A stretch of 64,000 nt of DNA from Alkalihalobacillus sp. YIM B00296 (GCF_020179385.1 NZ_JAIBLJ010000002.1:213943-277942), one strand, 5' to 3'; positions 37,178 through 47,063 are shown, counted from the stretch's first letter. Translations and numbers: made by a program. The notes: a model not told the origin generated them from the letters alone.

Positions 37178-40100
37178 CTATTTGCTATTAAACCGGATGG
37201 ACTTCAGATCATCTAAAGCGCTGTCAGGAATAGGTGTTTGAGTTCCGAGGAAGAATACAGGTTTGGTAAACATCCGTTTCCCATTTTCTGAATTGAGCTT
37301 TGTATTGATCTCCAGGAACATGACTTCCTTGTTGATATAAGAACTTATACGAGAATCATTCGAATCGGCTATGATCTGCAGCAGACCTTCATGCTCATCG
37401 GAGCCGAATGCGACACTTCTTGCGACCCTCATTTGTTGCTCCCCTTTTCCACCATAGATCTTCTTCCAGTCGCCATTTGCATTCTGGAAGTGCCCCCAGC
37501 TATGGTGGACCTTCGAACTAGGGTTGAAGAAACAATTCGAATCCCAATTTTTCATGCTCATATAGTTCCCTGTACTTTGAATGATTTCCGTTGTCTGACA
37601 CACGACAGGCGTACCTGGTAAAAGCAAGAAGTATTGATGATATTCGAATCCTCTATATTTCTCGTTCTCTTCAAGTCGAACGACAATCTTGATCCCTTCC
37701 CATTTATTTCCTTTAGAGTCCTCTAATGAAACGAATTTGGTATACCGCTTCTCTTTTAATAAAGACCTTTGGCTAACATCCCGCAGTCTATGCTCTATTC
37801 CCCCTGACCAAGGATTCCACCATGACTTCGCTTTCACTTCCGGAAACGAAGAATCTAGCCACTCTTGATTGTTCCATTTTAATGAATAGAGTCCTGGATA
37901 GAAGTCAGGGGCTACAGATATCTCCATTAAACCATTGTCGCATTTGAAGGCTCCCATGCTATCCTTTACCCCTGTCGCAAAACGGACCCCTTCTCTTCCA
38001 GCCTTGATAAAAAGCGATGGTTTTCTGGTTTCGATTGCATCCAATTTCAAATTCGTTGTCAATATCCCTGTTTGAGGTAACCCAGTCAATTTTACTTTAA
38101 AGTCCTTCATCTTGACCGCTTCCACTGAGCGTACCTTTTCTTTTGTCAGTATTTGATTACCTGAAAGAAATTCTACAACACCATTCAGATAAGAAGCTTT
38201 GTAATCTAACACTTTCAATTCAATCGAATCCTCAGTAATGAATGGATTATGGTCATTGAAATTGATTTCAAGGTGTTCTGTCAAAGGCCTATGAGCAGAT
38301 GAATTCTGAGTTGCATATTCTCTGAAGGATCGCCAGTCTTGAAATGCTCCGATAGAAAGATAGACCGGCTCCGTTTTCACGATTTCATTTGGTCTCAACC
38401 TGCCGATCCGATTTTCAAAATAGACGAACCAACCGCCAAAATTGATTTTATCCTGCTTTGACCAGCTTAGTCCCCTTGGGTTTTCGTTATCCCTTGAAAA
38501 TATCCAGTTTTCGGTGACGGAATCTCCCTTCCAATATTGATGATAGGAACCGATTGAATCCTTCAATTCTATCAATCTGTTTTCATAAGGGATGACTGCT
38601 TTTTCTAGCGTATGATAGACCGGATTGTTAAGCCATAGCACGTCATCAAGTGTATGGGAATTCGTATTTTCCACTTCGTAGTGATGTTCAATCAATCCTT
38701 CGGAAAATAATTTAGCGATAGCATGGAGTTTCACACCTGGATAGGACTTTGAGCAATATGTTGCCCTGTATCCTATTGAACGATCATCTTTTATAAACTC
38801 GACTTTTTCAGCTTTTGCCTTGGAAAATTCTTCAGAAAAAGGTTTCCCTAGACGAGGATACATGAACGCAGAATCCTGGTCCTTAGTCTGCTTTCTCCCT
38901 GGGATCAGCCAGTTATCGAATTTCTGAAGCCACATATGGTACTGGCCATTATAGACATTGTAGGTCTCTTCACTCTCACCACAGAACCTGGCTCCGATTC
39001 CTTTGAAAGCGACACTCACTTTCCTCTTAAAAACAACCTGAGAACCATCAGCCTTTGCTGCAGTAATCTCAACTTCAGGAGAATAAAATCCGTGCTTCTT
39101 GAGCGTATACTCGATAGGAGTCGAACACCTTGACTTCGGTTGCAAGGTAACATCAATCTTATTTTTCACTGAACTGAATAATTCACTTTCAGGTAACGTA
39201 AATGAAAATGCCACTGTTTCTTTGTAATTGTTTTCAATGTCGACATATAAGCTGGAAGACTGTCCGATGAAGGAGAGGTTCTGATCGGTATGACAACTCA
39301 CATTCGCTGGAAACTTAGGCAGTACTCCGACTTGTAATTTTGCCGTTTTTCCGTTGATCAATACATTCGTATCGACGGTTGGGTGGGTTCTCCAAACGCT
39401 CTGTTCTTCTTCAATCCGATCGAGAAAAAATGGGGCTTCGATGACCTCCTCATCCTTTACATCCAGGTAGTCCGTTTCAAAAAAGAATTGGATGTTCTTG
39501 TTACCACTTCCACGGAGGGAAACAGTCAAAGGATTTCCACTCTTATTTTTGATGTTGTAACGCACTGAATACCGAGAACCGAAAACCAACTTGAAGTCCT
39601 CTACTGTGGCTGAAATTTTATAATCATCCGTCTCGATCGACCGGAGCCCACGTCCAAAGCGCTCGAATTGCATCTTCAACATTTCTCCGCGTTTGTCCCA
39701 TGAGTATTCATAATAATGGAAATCATTCTCTGTTACGCCGTCCGGCTTTATTTCAATCGTTCTTGTACTTGACTCATACCAATTCAAATCCTTAAAGTAT
39801 TCCTGGACCGCTTCCGTATGTAATACAGTCGGCATGAAGTTCATCAGATGGGTAGCATCGTCCCTCTCTTCCCAGAAAAATCCGCATTTTTTGTATAACG
39901 GGACCGCTTTCGTATTACCGGGCCAAGTATATAGATCAAGACGCGGCCATTTCAGTTCGATGACACGTTCCAAAGCTTTAAGTACAAGCTTCTTTCCGAT
40001 TTTTTTACCGTGATAATCACCTCGTACGTTCAGTAGGGGAATATATAGAGCTCCCTCATCCTCCCTATATTCACTAAGACTGCAGTACCCAACCACTTTT

Positions 40101-40288
40101 TCACCTTCTAAAGCAAGGTATAGGTGGAGATTGGTCGAATTAGCTTCTTGCTTGAGGACTTGTTCTTCTGTCTGTACGGTATTCCCGCCTCCCCAACCAT
40201 CCTGGCTATTGTTCCACATTTCAGCCACTGCTGCTGCATAACTAGGTTCATACTCTACAATTTTGATCTGATCGACCACTTGAGTCAT
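37178..40288 (-). CDS. GNAT acetyltransferase fused to a large beta-rich domain of unknown function
   Basis: 1036 residues from ATG 40288 (GGGGG eight bases upstream; an ATG 11 codons earlier lacks a binding site). Residues about 5-165 form a GNAT domain: YLALEGEKVVGYCSLSEY, the acetyl-CoA loop RGDYHGKKIGKKLV, and NTKAVPLYKKCGFFWEER. The remaining 870 residues lack a signal peptide or membrane segment. They show beta-strand and aromatic-rich character with a NEW3/CARDB-like stretch (SLYVDIENNYKETVAFSFTL) and parts resembling sugar-binding or mutarotase-like folds. The substrate is unknown. Flanked by a PBP gene and acsA. Confidence 0.75.
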   Translation of the reverse strand: MTQVVDQIKIVEYEPSYAAAVAEMWNNSQDGWGGGNTVQTEEQVLKQEANSTNLHLYLALEGEKVVGYCSLSEYREDEGALYIPLLNVRGDYHGKKIGKKLVLKALERVIELKWPRLDLYTWPGNTKAVPLYKKCGFFWEERDDATHLMNFMPTVLHTEAVQEYFKDLNWYESSTRTIEIKPDGVTENDFHYYEYSWDKRGEMLKMQFERFGRGLRSIETDDYKISATVEDFKLVFGSRYSVRYNIKNKSGNPLTVSLRGSGNKNIQFFFETDYLDVKDEEVIEAPFFLDRIEEEQSVWRTHPTVDTNVLINGKTAKLQVGVLPKFPANVSCHTDQNLSFIGQSSSLYVDIENNYKETVAFSFTLPESELFSSVKNKIDVTLQPKSRCSTPIEYTLKKHGFYSPEVEITAAKADGSQVVFKRKVSVAFKGIGARFCGESEETYNVYNGQYHMWLQKFDNWLIPGRKQTKDQDSAFMYPRLGKPFSEEFSKAKAEKVEFIKDDRSIGYRATYCSKSYPGVKLHAIAKLFSEGLIEHHYEVENTNSHTLDDVLWLNNPVYHTLEKAVIPYENRLIELKDSIGSYHQYWKGDSVTENWIFSRDNENPRGLSWSKQDKINFGGWFVYFENRIGRLRPNEIVKTEPVYLSIGAFQDWRSFREYATQNSSAHRPLTEHLEINFNDHNPFITEDSIELKVLDYKASYLNGVVEFLSGNQILTKEKVRSVEAVKMKDFKVKLTGLPQTGILTTNLKLDAIETRKPSLFIKAGREGVRFATGVKDSMGAFKCDNGLMEISVAPDFYPGLYSLKWNNQEWLDSSFPEVKAKSWWNPWSGGIEHRLRDVSQRSLLKEKRYTKFVSLEDSKGNKWEGIKIVVRLEENEKYRGFEYHQYFLLLPGTPVVCQTTEIIQSTGNYMSMKNWDSNCFFNPSSKVHHSWGHFQNANGDWKKIYGGKGEQQMRVARSVAFGSDEHEGLLQIIADSNDSRISSYINKEVMFLEINTKLNSENGKRMFTKPVFFLGTQTPIPDSALDDLKSIRFNSK

Positions 40289-40356
40289 TTTCCAACCCCC
40301 AATTCTTTCCCACACATTCATTTTAACATAATTTTACAGGTGATAGTTTGAAAGAA

Positions 40357-40395
40357 CAAAAAAGCATGTGAAGTCGTATGGAATCACATGCTTAT
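40357..40395 (-). terminator. Terminator of acsA
   Basis: Arms AAGCATGTGA and TCACATGCTT around a 12-base loop; the minus strand continues TTTT. It lies 41 bases after the acsA stop. Confidence 0.88.
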
Positions 40396-40435
40396 GCTAA
40401 TTCTAAACCATATTATGTTTATCTCTCCGTTATTA

Positions 40436-42151
40436 TTAATCTTCCATTGTAGACAAATCGCCTGTCGGGAGGTCTAGTTCCCATGCCTTCAATACCCGGC
40501 GCATGATTTTACCGCTTCTTGTCTTAGGAAGCTTATCTTTGAATTCGATTTCCCTTGGCGCAGCATGTGCAGCCAATCCTTTTTTCACAAAGCTACGGAT
40601 CTCTTCTTTAAGTTGATCATTCGCTTCATAACCTGTTCGCAGCGCAATGAACGCTTTGATGATTTCACCACGTACTGGATCCGGTTTTCCAATGACACCG
40701 GCTTCGGCAATGGCAGGATGCTCGACGAGCTTACTTTCCACTTCAAACGGGCCGACACGTTCACCGGAGGTCATGATGACATCATCAATCCGGCCCTGGA
40801 ACCAGAAGTATCCTTCCTCATCCATATAAGCTGAGTCACCTGAGATATACCAATCACCTGTCGTGAAGTAGGATTCATACTTTTCAGGCCTGTTCCAGAT
40901 TGCTCTCATCATTGAAGGCCAACCCTTTTTTATCGCAAGGTTACCCATTCTGAACGGCGGAAGCTCGTTTCCTTGATCATCGATGATCGCTGCCTTCACA
41001 CCTGGAATCGGTTTACCCATCGATCCAGGTTTGATTTCCATCGACGGGAAGTTGCTGATCAATTGAGCACCAGTTTCTGTCATCCACCAATTGTCATGAA
41101 TCCGAAGCCCGAACACTTTCGATCCCCAACGGACAACCTCAGGATTCAATGGTTCACCTACACTTAGGATATGGCGCAAACTTGAGAGATCAAATTGCTT
41201 GACTACCTCATCACCTGCCCCCATCAACATACGGAACGCCGTTGGAGCACTGTACCAGACAGTCACTCCATATTTTTCAATGGTGGAGTACCAATCTTCT
41301 GGACTGAATCGGCCGCCCCGAATGACGTTCGATGCACCATTCAACCATGGAGCGAAAACACCATAAGAGGTACCAGTCACCCAGCCAGGGTCTGCCGTAC
41401 ACCAATATACATCATCATCTTTCAAATCAAGGACCCATTTCCCTGTTTGATAATGCTGAAGCATTGCATTATGCACGTGCAGGACACCCTTCGGTTTTCC
41501 TGTAGAACCTGAAGTATAGTGAAGAATCATACCATCTTCACGATCCACCCATTCGATATCAAGGTCTTTGCTTGCATTATCCATTCGTTTGTAGTAATCC
41601 GCATATGTGTCATCTTCTTGTACATTTTCACCAACTAGAATCACGTGCTTGAGTGCAGGTAATTTATCAACTGGTACACGGTCAAGAAGAGCGGGAGTCG
41701 TCACAAGGACCTTCGCATCGCTATCTTCAAGCCGGTCAGTCACTGCCCCTTCCATAAAGGCTTCAAACAAAGGACCTACAATCGCACCGACTTTCAGTGC
41801 CCCGAGAAATAAGAAATAGAGTTCAGGTGAACGCGGCATAAAGATGAATACACGGTCCCCTTTTTCTACATCCAAATCCCTCAGCACATTACCTGCTTTA
41901 TTAGAGTAATCCTTCATTTCCTTGAACGTATATTTTTCATCTCGTTTTTGGTCTGAAAAATAAAGGGCTACCTGATTTTTCTTGGCTGATTCAGCATGAC
42001 GGTCGATCGCCTCGTAAGCCATGTTGACTCTGCCTGTGGATGACCAGGAGAAATTCTTCTCTACCTCTGACCAATTAAAAGAATTATAGGTAGTTTCATA
42101 ATCTTGTAGGTTATATTCGCCATTAATAACAGGCAGCGCTTCCACTTTCAT
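40436..42151 (-). CDS. acsA: Acetyl-CoA synthetase AcsA
   Basis: 571 residues. It makes acetyl-CoA from acetate, ATP and CoA. Motifs: LHYTSGSTGKPKGVLHVH, DNWWMTETG, YISGDSAYMDEEGYFWFQGR and the catalytic K548 in KTRSGKIMRR, the lysine that AcuA acetylates in B. subtilis. GGGGAG precedes the ATG. It is divergent from acuABC with a cre-like site between them, so acetate use and its control are together. Confidence 0.97.
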   Translation of the reverse strand: MKVEALPVINGEYNLQDYETTYNSFNWSEVEKNFSWSSTGRVNMAYEAIDRHAESAKKNQVALYFSDQKRDEKYTFKEMKDYSNKAGNVLRDLDVEKGDRVFIFMPRSPELYFLFLGALKVGAIVGPLFEAFMEGAVTDRLEDSDAKVLVTTPALLDRVPVDKLPALKHVILVGENVQEDDTYADYYKRMDNASKDLDIEWVDREDGMILHYTSGSTGKPKGVLHVHNAMLQHYQTGKWVLDLKDDDVYWCTADPGWVTGTSYGVFAPWLNGASNVIRGGRFSPEDWYSTIEKYGVTVWYSAPTAFRMLMGAGDEVVKQFDLSSLRHILSVGEPLNPEVVRWGSKVFGLRIHDNWWMTETGAQLISNFPSMEIKPGSMGKPIPGVKAAIIDDQGNELPPFRMGNLAIKKGWPSMMRAIWNRPEKYESYFTTGDWYISGDSAYMDEEGYFWFQGRIDDVIMTSGERVGPFEVESKLVEHPAIAEAGVIGKPDPVRGEIIKAFIALRTGYEANDQLKEEIRSFVKKGLAAHAAPREIEFKDKLPKTRSGKIMRRVLKAWELDLPTGDLSTMED

Positions 42152-42241
42152 TATTCGATCTCCCCTTTATTTAAGATTTAGATTCAGTATATCAATATTT
42201 TCGATTATTCTCAATTTTAATACTGTTCCTAGTATTTTGGT

Positions 42242-42257
42242 TTGAAAACGCTTACTC
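42242..42257. promoter_or_regulatory. cre site in the acsA-acuA intergenic region
   Basis: TTGAAAACGCTTACTC matches 15 of 16 cre consensus positions. It lies 57 bases before the acuA start and 90 bases before the acsA start. In B. subtilis CcpA represses both acsA and acuABC. Confidence 0.78.
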
Positions 42258-42314
42258 ATTATGATTTTATGTATAATAAGGATTAGAGTATGAATACAGG
42301 TGGTGAAACCGAGT

Positions 42315-42947
42315 TTGAAGCATCCAAAAATCTATAATGCAAAAACCATGAATACACCTAAGGGGAAATTGATTTTAGAAGGACCGATCAAGCCGACGAC
42401 TCTCGCAAGCTACGAATTCCATAAAGACCTCGTTGCGTTCCGGCCTCCTGCTGAACAGCATAAAGCGTTGATTGAAATAGCAGGACTGCCTGAGGGACGA
42501 ATCATTATCGCACGCTATCAGAATACGATTGTAGGATACGTCACATATGTATATCCTGATCCTCTTGAACGCTGGTCACAAGGTAAAATGGAGAATTTGA
42601 TAGAGCTCGGAGCGATTGAAATCATCCCGGAATTCCGTAACTATAAAATCGGTAAAAATCTATTGAAAGTATCGATGATGGATGATGCTATGGAAGACTA
42701 CATCGTCATCACGACTGAATACTACTGGCATTGGGATTTGAAAGGAACCGGATTATCCGTTTGGGATTACCGGAAAGTCATGGAAAAAATGATGAATGCG
42801 GGTGGTTTGGAGTGGTATGCAACAGACGATCCGGAAATAAGTTCTCACCCTGCCAATTGTTTGATGGCCAGGATCGGGAGTCGTGTTGATCGCGAATCGA
42901 TTCAGAGATTCGATCAACTCCGTTTTCAAAATCGTTTTATGTATTAA
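42315..42947 (+). CDS. acuA: Protein acetyltransferase AcuA
   Basis: 210 residues, GNAT fold. It acetylates and inactivates AcsA. Key segments: GRIIIARYQNTIVGYVTYVY, LIELGAIEIIPEFRNYKIGK (acetyl-CoA loop), ITTEYYWHWDLKG and WYATDDPEISSHPANC. TTG at 42315 was chosen: it gives the N-terminus MKHPKIYNAK and the usual 210 residues, and GGTGA lies eight bases upstream; GTG codons at 42300 and 42303 are alternatives. First gene of acuABC. Confidence 0.94.
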   Translation: MKHPKIYNAKTMNTPKGKLILEGPIKPTTLASYEFHKDLVAFRPPAEQHKALIEIAGLPEGRIIIARYQNTIVGYVTYVYPDPLERWSQGKMENLIELGAIEIIPEFRNYKIGKNLLKVSMMDDAMEDYIVITTEYYWHWDLKGTGLSVWDYRKVMEKMMNAGGLEWYATDDPEISSHPANCLMARIGSRVDRESIQRFDQLRFQNRFMY

Positions 42948-42959
42948 GGAGGTCCAAAG

Positions 42960-43589
42960 ATGAAAGTCGAAGCTATGATGAAGACAGAAGTCATTTCCAT
43001 CAGGGAAAATGTCAGTATAGAAGAAGCTAAGAAACTGATGGAAAGCCATCGGATTCGCCATCTTCCAATTGTTGATGAGCAGAAAAATCTGGTGGGGATC
43101 GTTTCTGATAGAGATTTGGTTTTGGACCGTATCCCCAACCAGAAATCTCCTAGCGATATAGAGGTACAGTCGGTAATGGCTAAAGAGGTGATCACATGTC
43201 ACCCATACGATTTTGTAGAGGAATTGCTATCGATTTTTTATGAAGAACGTATTGGATGTATTCCCGTTGTGAAAAACAATGAAGTCGTCGGGATGATTAC
43301 TGAACGGGACATGCTTTATACGTTGATACAGCTGACAGGTGCACATCAGCCAAGTTCACAGTTTGAAGTTAAGGTGGAAAACTTATCTGGCAAGTTAGCG
43401 GATGTGACAGCTGTGATCAGGAACCATAATGTAAATATCAACAGTGTTCTTGTCTATCCCGGAGAAACAGATGCAACCAAAGTACTTGTACTTCGCGTGC
43501 AGACCATGAACCCTATACCGATCATCAATCATCTGAAATCGGAGGGATATAATGTATTATGGCCGGATACCTCAGGAGAATTCGTATGA
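42960..43589 (+). CDS. acuB: AcuB, CBS-pair and ACT domain protein
   Basis: 209 residues: two CBS motifs (about 1-60 and 75-135: HRIRHLPIVDEQKNLVGIVS, RIGCIPVVKNNEVVGMITER) followed by an ACT-like domain (about 140-205). The ligand may be an adenine nucleotide; its task in acetate metabolism is not settled. AAGGAGG precedes the ATG. Its TGA overlaps the acuC ATG by four bases (ATGA). Confidence 0.93.
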   Translation: MKVEAMMKTEVISIRENVSIEEAKKLMESHRIRHLPIVDEQKNLVGIVSDRDLVLDRIPNQKSPSDIEVQSVMAKEVITCHPYDFVEELLSIFYEERIGCIPVVKNNEVVGMITERDMLYTLIQLTGAHQPSSQFEVKVENLSGKLADVTAVIRNHNVNINSVLVYPGETDATKVLVLRVQTMNPIPIINHLKSEGYNVLWPDTSGEFV

Positions 43590-44746
43590 CAAAGCCGATC
43601 TTTGTTTTTTCAGATCAGCTTTTAAGCTATAAGTTCAGTAATCATCACCCATTCAATCCGCTACGGTTTCAAATGACATATGAGCTTTTGAAAGATACAG
43701 GAGTTCTCTCGGACGATCAGATCGTCAAGCCTCGTAAAGCGACTGATGAAGAAATTCTGCTTGTGCACAATGAAGATTATCTGAAAGCAATAAAAAAAGC
43801 GGGCCTAGGGCAGCTTCCTGAATCGCAGCGGTCAAGCTTTGGCTTAGATACAGATGACACGCCTATTTTTAAAGATATGCATGAGGCGAGTGCTTGGCTG
43901 GTCGGAGCGACATTGACCGCCACAGAGCAAGTTTTTGAAGGGAAAACAAAAAAAGCGCTGAGTTTAGGCGGCGGATTGCATCATGGGTTCAGGGGCAGGG
44001 CATCTGGATTTTGCATTTATAATGATAGTTCCATAGCAATTGAGTACATGAAACAAAAATATAATGCCCGTGTCCTGTATATAGATACAGATGCCCATCA
44101 TGGTGATGGTGTCCAATGGGCTTTTTACGATGACCCGGATGTATGCACGTTTTCGATTCATGAGACCGGTCGTTATCTATTCCCTGGTACTGGGAATGTG
44201 TCCGAAAAAGGAGCCGGTAAAGGATATGGATACTCCTTCAATCTTCCTGTAGACGCCTTTACTGAGGATGATTCATGGATACCTATACTTGAGGAAGCGA
44301 TCGATGAAATCGTCAAGTTCTTCAAACCCGATATCATCATCAGCCAAAATGGTGTAGATGCTCACTATTGGGATCCATTGACCCATCTTTCCCTGACGAT
44401 GAAGTCCTATCGTAAAATCCCGGAGTTGGTCAATCGTGCAGCGGATCGTTACACAGAAGGACGGTGGATTGCCGTTGGCGGTGGAGGCTATGATATTTGG
44501 AGAGTTGTACCGAGGGCATGGTCTCTGATTTGGGCAGAAATAAATGGAATTGAACTTCAAGGTACACTACCTGAAGCATGGCTGACAAAATGGCAGGAAA
44601 AAGCGCCTGTAGATCTTCCCTCGTGCTGGGATGATAGAGCAGACCTCTATCCAAGCATTCCAAGAAAGCAAGAAATTTGTGACAAAAACCACGTCATGCT
44701 GCAAAGAACCTTACAGCATATCCGGAATGAAAAAAAATCTGTGTAA
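43586..44746 (+). CDS. acuC: Acetoin utilization protein AcuC, class I deacetylase
   Basis: 386 residues, histone-deacetylase fold. It removes the acetyl group from AcsA and so reactivates it. Catalytic motifs: GGGLHHGFRGRASGFCIYND, IDTDAHHGDGVQWAFYDD and SQNGVDAHYWDPLTHL. The start ATG overlaps the acuB stop (ATGA); GGAG lies seven bases upstream. A frame nine codons longer begins inside acuB and was rejected. Confidence 0.95.
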   Translation: MTKPIFVFSDQLLSYKFSNHHPFNPLRFQMTYELLKDTGVLSDDQIVKPRKATDEEILLVHNEDYLKAIKKAGLGQLPESQRSSFGLDTDDTPIFKDMHEASAWLVGATLTATEQVFEGKTKKALSLGGGLHHGFRGRASGFCIYNDSSIAIEYMKQKYNARVLYIDTDAHHGDGVQWAFYDDPDVCTFSIHETGRYLFPGTGNVSEKGAGKGYGYSFNLPVDAFTEDDSWIPILEEAIDEIVKFFKPDIIISQNGVDAHYWDPLTHLSLTMKSYRKIPELVNRAADRYTEGRWIAVGGGGYDIWRVVPRAWSLIWAEINGIELQGTLPEAWLTKWQEKAPVDLPSCWDDRADLYPSIPRKQEICDKNHVMLQRTLQHIRNEKKSV

Positions 44747-44821
44747 TGAAAGCCGGATAGAATATAAGCATCTAGATGGGTACTTCTATAACATATCCTG
44801 AGTTTTTTGAGATTAAAATTT

Positions 44822-44869
44822 AAAAAACGGCGTACCAAAACTGTTGTCAGTTGGCACGCCGTTTTTTTA
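44822..44869. terminator. Bidirectional terminator between acuC and the subtilase gene
   Basis: Arms AAAACGGCGTaCCAA and TTGGcACGCCGTTTT with flanking A and T runs. It marks the left edge of the accessory block. Confidence 0.92.
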
Positions 44870-44908
44870 CCATTATTACATCTGTACCAAAAAAGCGGCT
44901 TTAATATA

Positions 44909-46396
44909 TTACTTTACTGCATTATATGCATTTACTACACCATGACCAAAGATTGGATCATAACCGTTTTTTCCTGCATCATCCGCAGTTTGTTGTAAGT
45001 GTGTTTGTACTTGGCTTGGAGATGGCTTCTTTCCTGCATCTTTATATACTTTAGCGATATATGCAGCAGCCACTCCAGCAACTTGGGGTGAAGCCATTGA
45101 AGTTCCGCCCTTCCAGCCATAGCCTTGCGAACCGAATTGCGCAACTCCAGTTGGAGAATTTAAATAAGTCGGAACAGTACTTAATACTAACCATTTGTAA
45201 TCACCAGGTACGCGTGTTCCATTATAATCAGGACCTAAATCTCCACCTGGAGCAGATAGATTAATATTTCCGTTTCCATAGTTGGAATAGAATGCAAGCC
45301 GGTCCTCTGTACCAAAGCCTCCGCCTAGAGCAGAAACAGTAATTAAACCAGGGATTTGAGCAGGAACCTTAAATGCAGCACCTTGAACATCATAAGCAGC
45401 TGTTGCCGGATTCGCATCTAAAGTAGCATTATACCAATCAGCTAGCTTTGCGGGGTTGCTTAAATCTTGACGGTCGTTCCCTGCAGAAGCCACAACTGTT
45501 ACATTTTTATTAGCAGCATAACGAATAGCACGATTGTAAGCCACCATATCAGCAGCGTCATTACCTAAACGGATCTTCTCGCCTGTAGCAGGATCTGTGT
45601 AATACCACTGTCCAATTACTCTTGTACCACCTAAGCTCATATTGATTACATCAACACCATCATCCGCAGCAGCAATAATAGCATCCGTAATCCAAATTTG
45701 CTGTGCACCACCTGTAGCACCGAATACTCGGTATGAACGTAGTCCAACTTCAGGTGCAATACCTTTAATACGGCCATTTGCACCGATTGTTCCAGCAACG
45801 TGAGTACCGTGGCTGTTGAAATCTTGTGCATCATTTGTTCCAGGAACAAATGTTTTTGAACCAGAAACAATATTATCCTTTAAATCAGGGTGGTCGAAAT
45901 CAATGCCAGAGTCGATAATACCGACTACAACATCTTTACTGCCACTTGAAAGGTCATGGCTCGCACCTTTATTAGTTACCCGCTCAATATCCCATTGCCA
46001 TCCAGCTTCCCAAATGCTTTCATTCTCTGGAACAGATTGTAATCCACTTTGCTCAACGTCAGCAGCAGTTACCTCAACTTCAGGTAAATCTATAGATACT
46101 TCCAATGAAGGAGCAAGGCTCGCAACATTTGTGTTTTTTACTAACGATTTAATAAATGCAGTAGGATTAGAAGTTGTAGCCTCAACTGTTCCAATCTTAG
46201 CTACCTCATACGTTACTTCTCCTCCAGCCTTCTCAATGATTGACTTGTAATTTGCAGGCAAGCTGTTTTCAGATTTAAAAACAACTAAAAATGCCTGCTT
46301 AGAGCTTGATTTTTCTTGTGGGGATGCCAATGTGCTGAAACTAAATGATGAAAAAGCAAGTAAAACACCTAAAAATAGGAAAAAACCTTTCTTCAT
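44909..46396 (-). CDS. Secreted subtilisin-like serine protease (S8 family)
   Basis: 495 residues. Signal peptide: KK, hydrophobic core and TLAS (cleavage about residue 25); then a propeptide region (about 26-135) with KQAFLVVFKSENSLPANYKS; then the peptidase. Catalytic triad: D162 in VVVGIIDSGIDFDHPDL, H196 in NSHGTHVAGT, S433 in GGTSMASPQVAG. Start: the first ATG (46405) lies against AAAGG, so the second (MKKGFFLF, 46396) was used. Codons look more A/T-ending than in neighbouring core genes, suggesting later arrival. Substrates: extracellular proteins (inference). Confidence 0.93.
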   Translation of the reverse strand: MKKGFFLFLGVLLAFSSFSFSTLASPQEKSSSKQAFLVVFKSENSLPANYKSIIEKAGGEVTYEVAKIGTVEATTSNPTAFIKSLVKNTNVASLAPSLEVSIDLPEVEVTAADVEQSGLQSVPENESIWEAGWQWDIERVTNKGASHDLSSGSKDVVVGIIDSGIDFDHPDLKDNIVSGSKTFVPGTNDAQDFNSHGTHVAGTIGANGRIKGIAPEVGLRSYRVFGATGGAQQIWITDAIIAAADDGVDVINMSLGGTRVIGQWYYTDPATGEKIRLGNDAADMVAYNRAIRYAANKNVTVVASAGNDRQDLSNPAKLADWYNATLDANPATAAYDVQGAAFKVPAQIPGLITVSALGGGFGTEDRLAFYSNYGNGNINLSAPGGDLGPDYNGTRVPGDYKWLVLSTVPTYLNSPTGVAQFGSQGYGWKGGTSMASPQVAGVAAAYIAKVYKDAGKKPSPSQVQTHLQQTADDAGKNGYDPIFGHGVVNAYNAVK

Positions 46397-46732
46397 GTAC
46401 TTCATCCTTTCCAGGTTTTATTTTTCTGTTCCACGATATCTATTCCATTTATCGGAAAGGACTTCCTTCTCTACAAGTTTATATTTTTCGACATTTATTG
46501 GCACAATTTGGTTCAATAGAAGCAGTGAGTTTAGGAAAATTATAAAAACTGATAAACACTTTGTTGAATGGTGGTGAAAAGATAGGAAATAAGATAGAAA
46601 CAGTAGGATTGGACACTCAAATGCCGCTTTTGATGGATACTGATTGTTATTCAAACACCGCCTTTTAATCAAGGAGGCTTACCCTATTACGGATAAGCCC
46701 CTATTTGTTAAAAGAACGATTTTTTAAACGTT
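46397..46732. other. Upstream region of the subtilase, non-coding
   Basis: 336 very AT-rich bases. It holds presumed promoter sequence for the protease; plus- and minus-strand open frames of 66-84 codons here have no binding sites or recognisable content. Confidence 0.4.
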
Positions 46733-46855
46733 TTACCTTTGGTCTAATTGCCGGCTGATTTTAAATAAAAGCCTAATGATTTCTGCTATCCCTAACATCA
46801 ATAAACCAATAAAAATGCTCGCTATGGATGATAAAATAATAGTCCCATTATTCAT
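46733..46855 (-). CDS. Small membrane protein, 40 aa
   Basis: ATG 46855 opens a 40-residue frame, MNNGTIILSSIASIFIGLLM then LGIAEIIRLLFKISRQLDQR: one membrane helix and a basic tail. Its start overlaps the end of the preceding 32-residue frame (GGATATGAATAA), a typical coupling arrangement. No family recognised. Confidence 0.5.
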   Translation of the reverse strand: MNNGTIILSSIASIFIGLLMLGIAEIIRLLFKISRQLDQR

Positions 46856-46946
46856 ATCCAATGTTTCTTGTACAAATATCTCCAAAACCTATAGCTATAA
46901 CGCCTGCAACAAGTAAAATAATTCCTGGAACGTTTACATTTTTCAA
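46848..46946 (-). CDS. Small membrane protein, 32 aa
   Basis: TTG 46946 opens MKNVNVPGIILLVAGVIAIG then FGDICTRNIGYE: a single membrane segment. GAAGTG lies a few bases upstream, a weak binding site. The stop overlaps the start of the next small frame. The two may encode a coupled pair; unknown family. Confidence 0.45.
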   Translation of the reverse strand: MKNVNVPGIILLVAGVIAIGFGDICTRNIGYE

Positions 46947-47063
46947 ACTGAGCACTTCTTTCTTTATATAATTTTTATTGACCGGTATCCGGTGATTTTT
47001 TTCAATAATGTCAAAAATCTTTATTTGCCACCTCGTAGCAATGATAATATTAGAAAAATCTCT

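Noticed and set aside
42753..43202. 149-codon minus-strand frame across acuA/acuB
   Set aside because: It is antisense to two well supported genes and encodes no recognisable protein.
44909..46396. Lantibiotic leader peptidase with a biosynthetic cluster
   Set aside because: The S8 peptidase has a signal peptide and propeptide, but no lanthionine synthetase, precursor or exporter genes are near.
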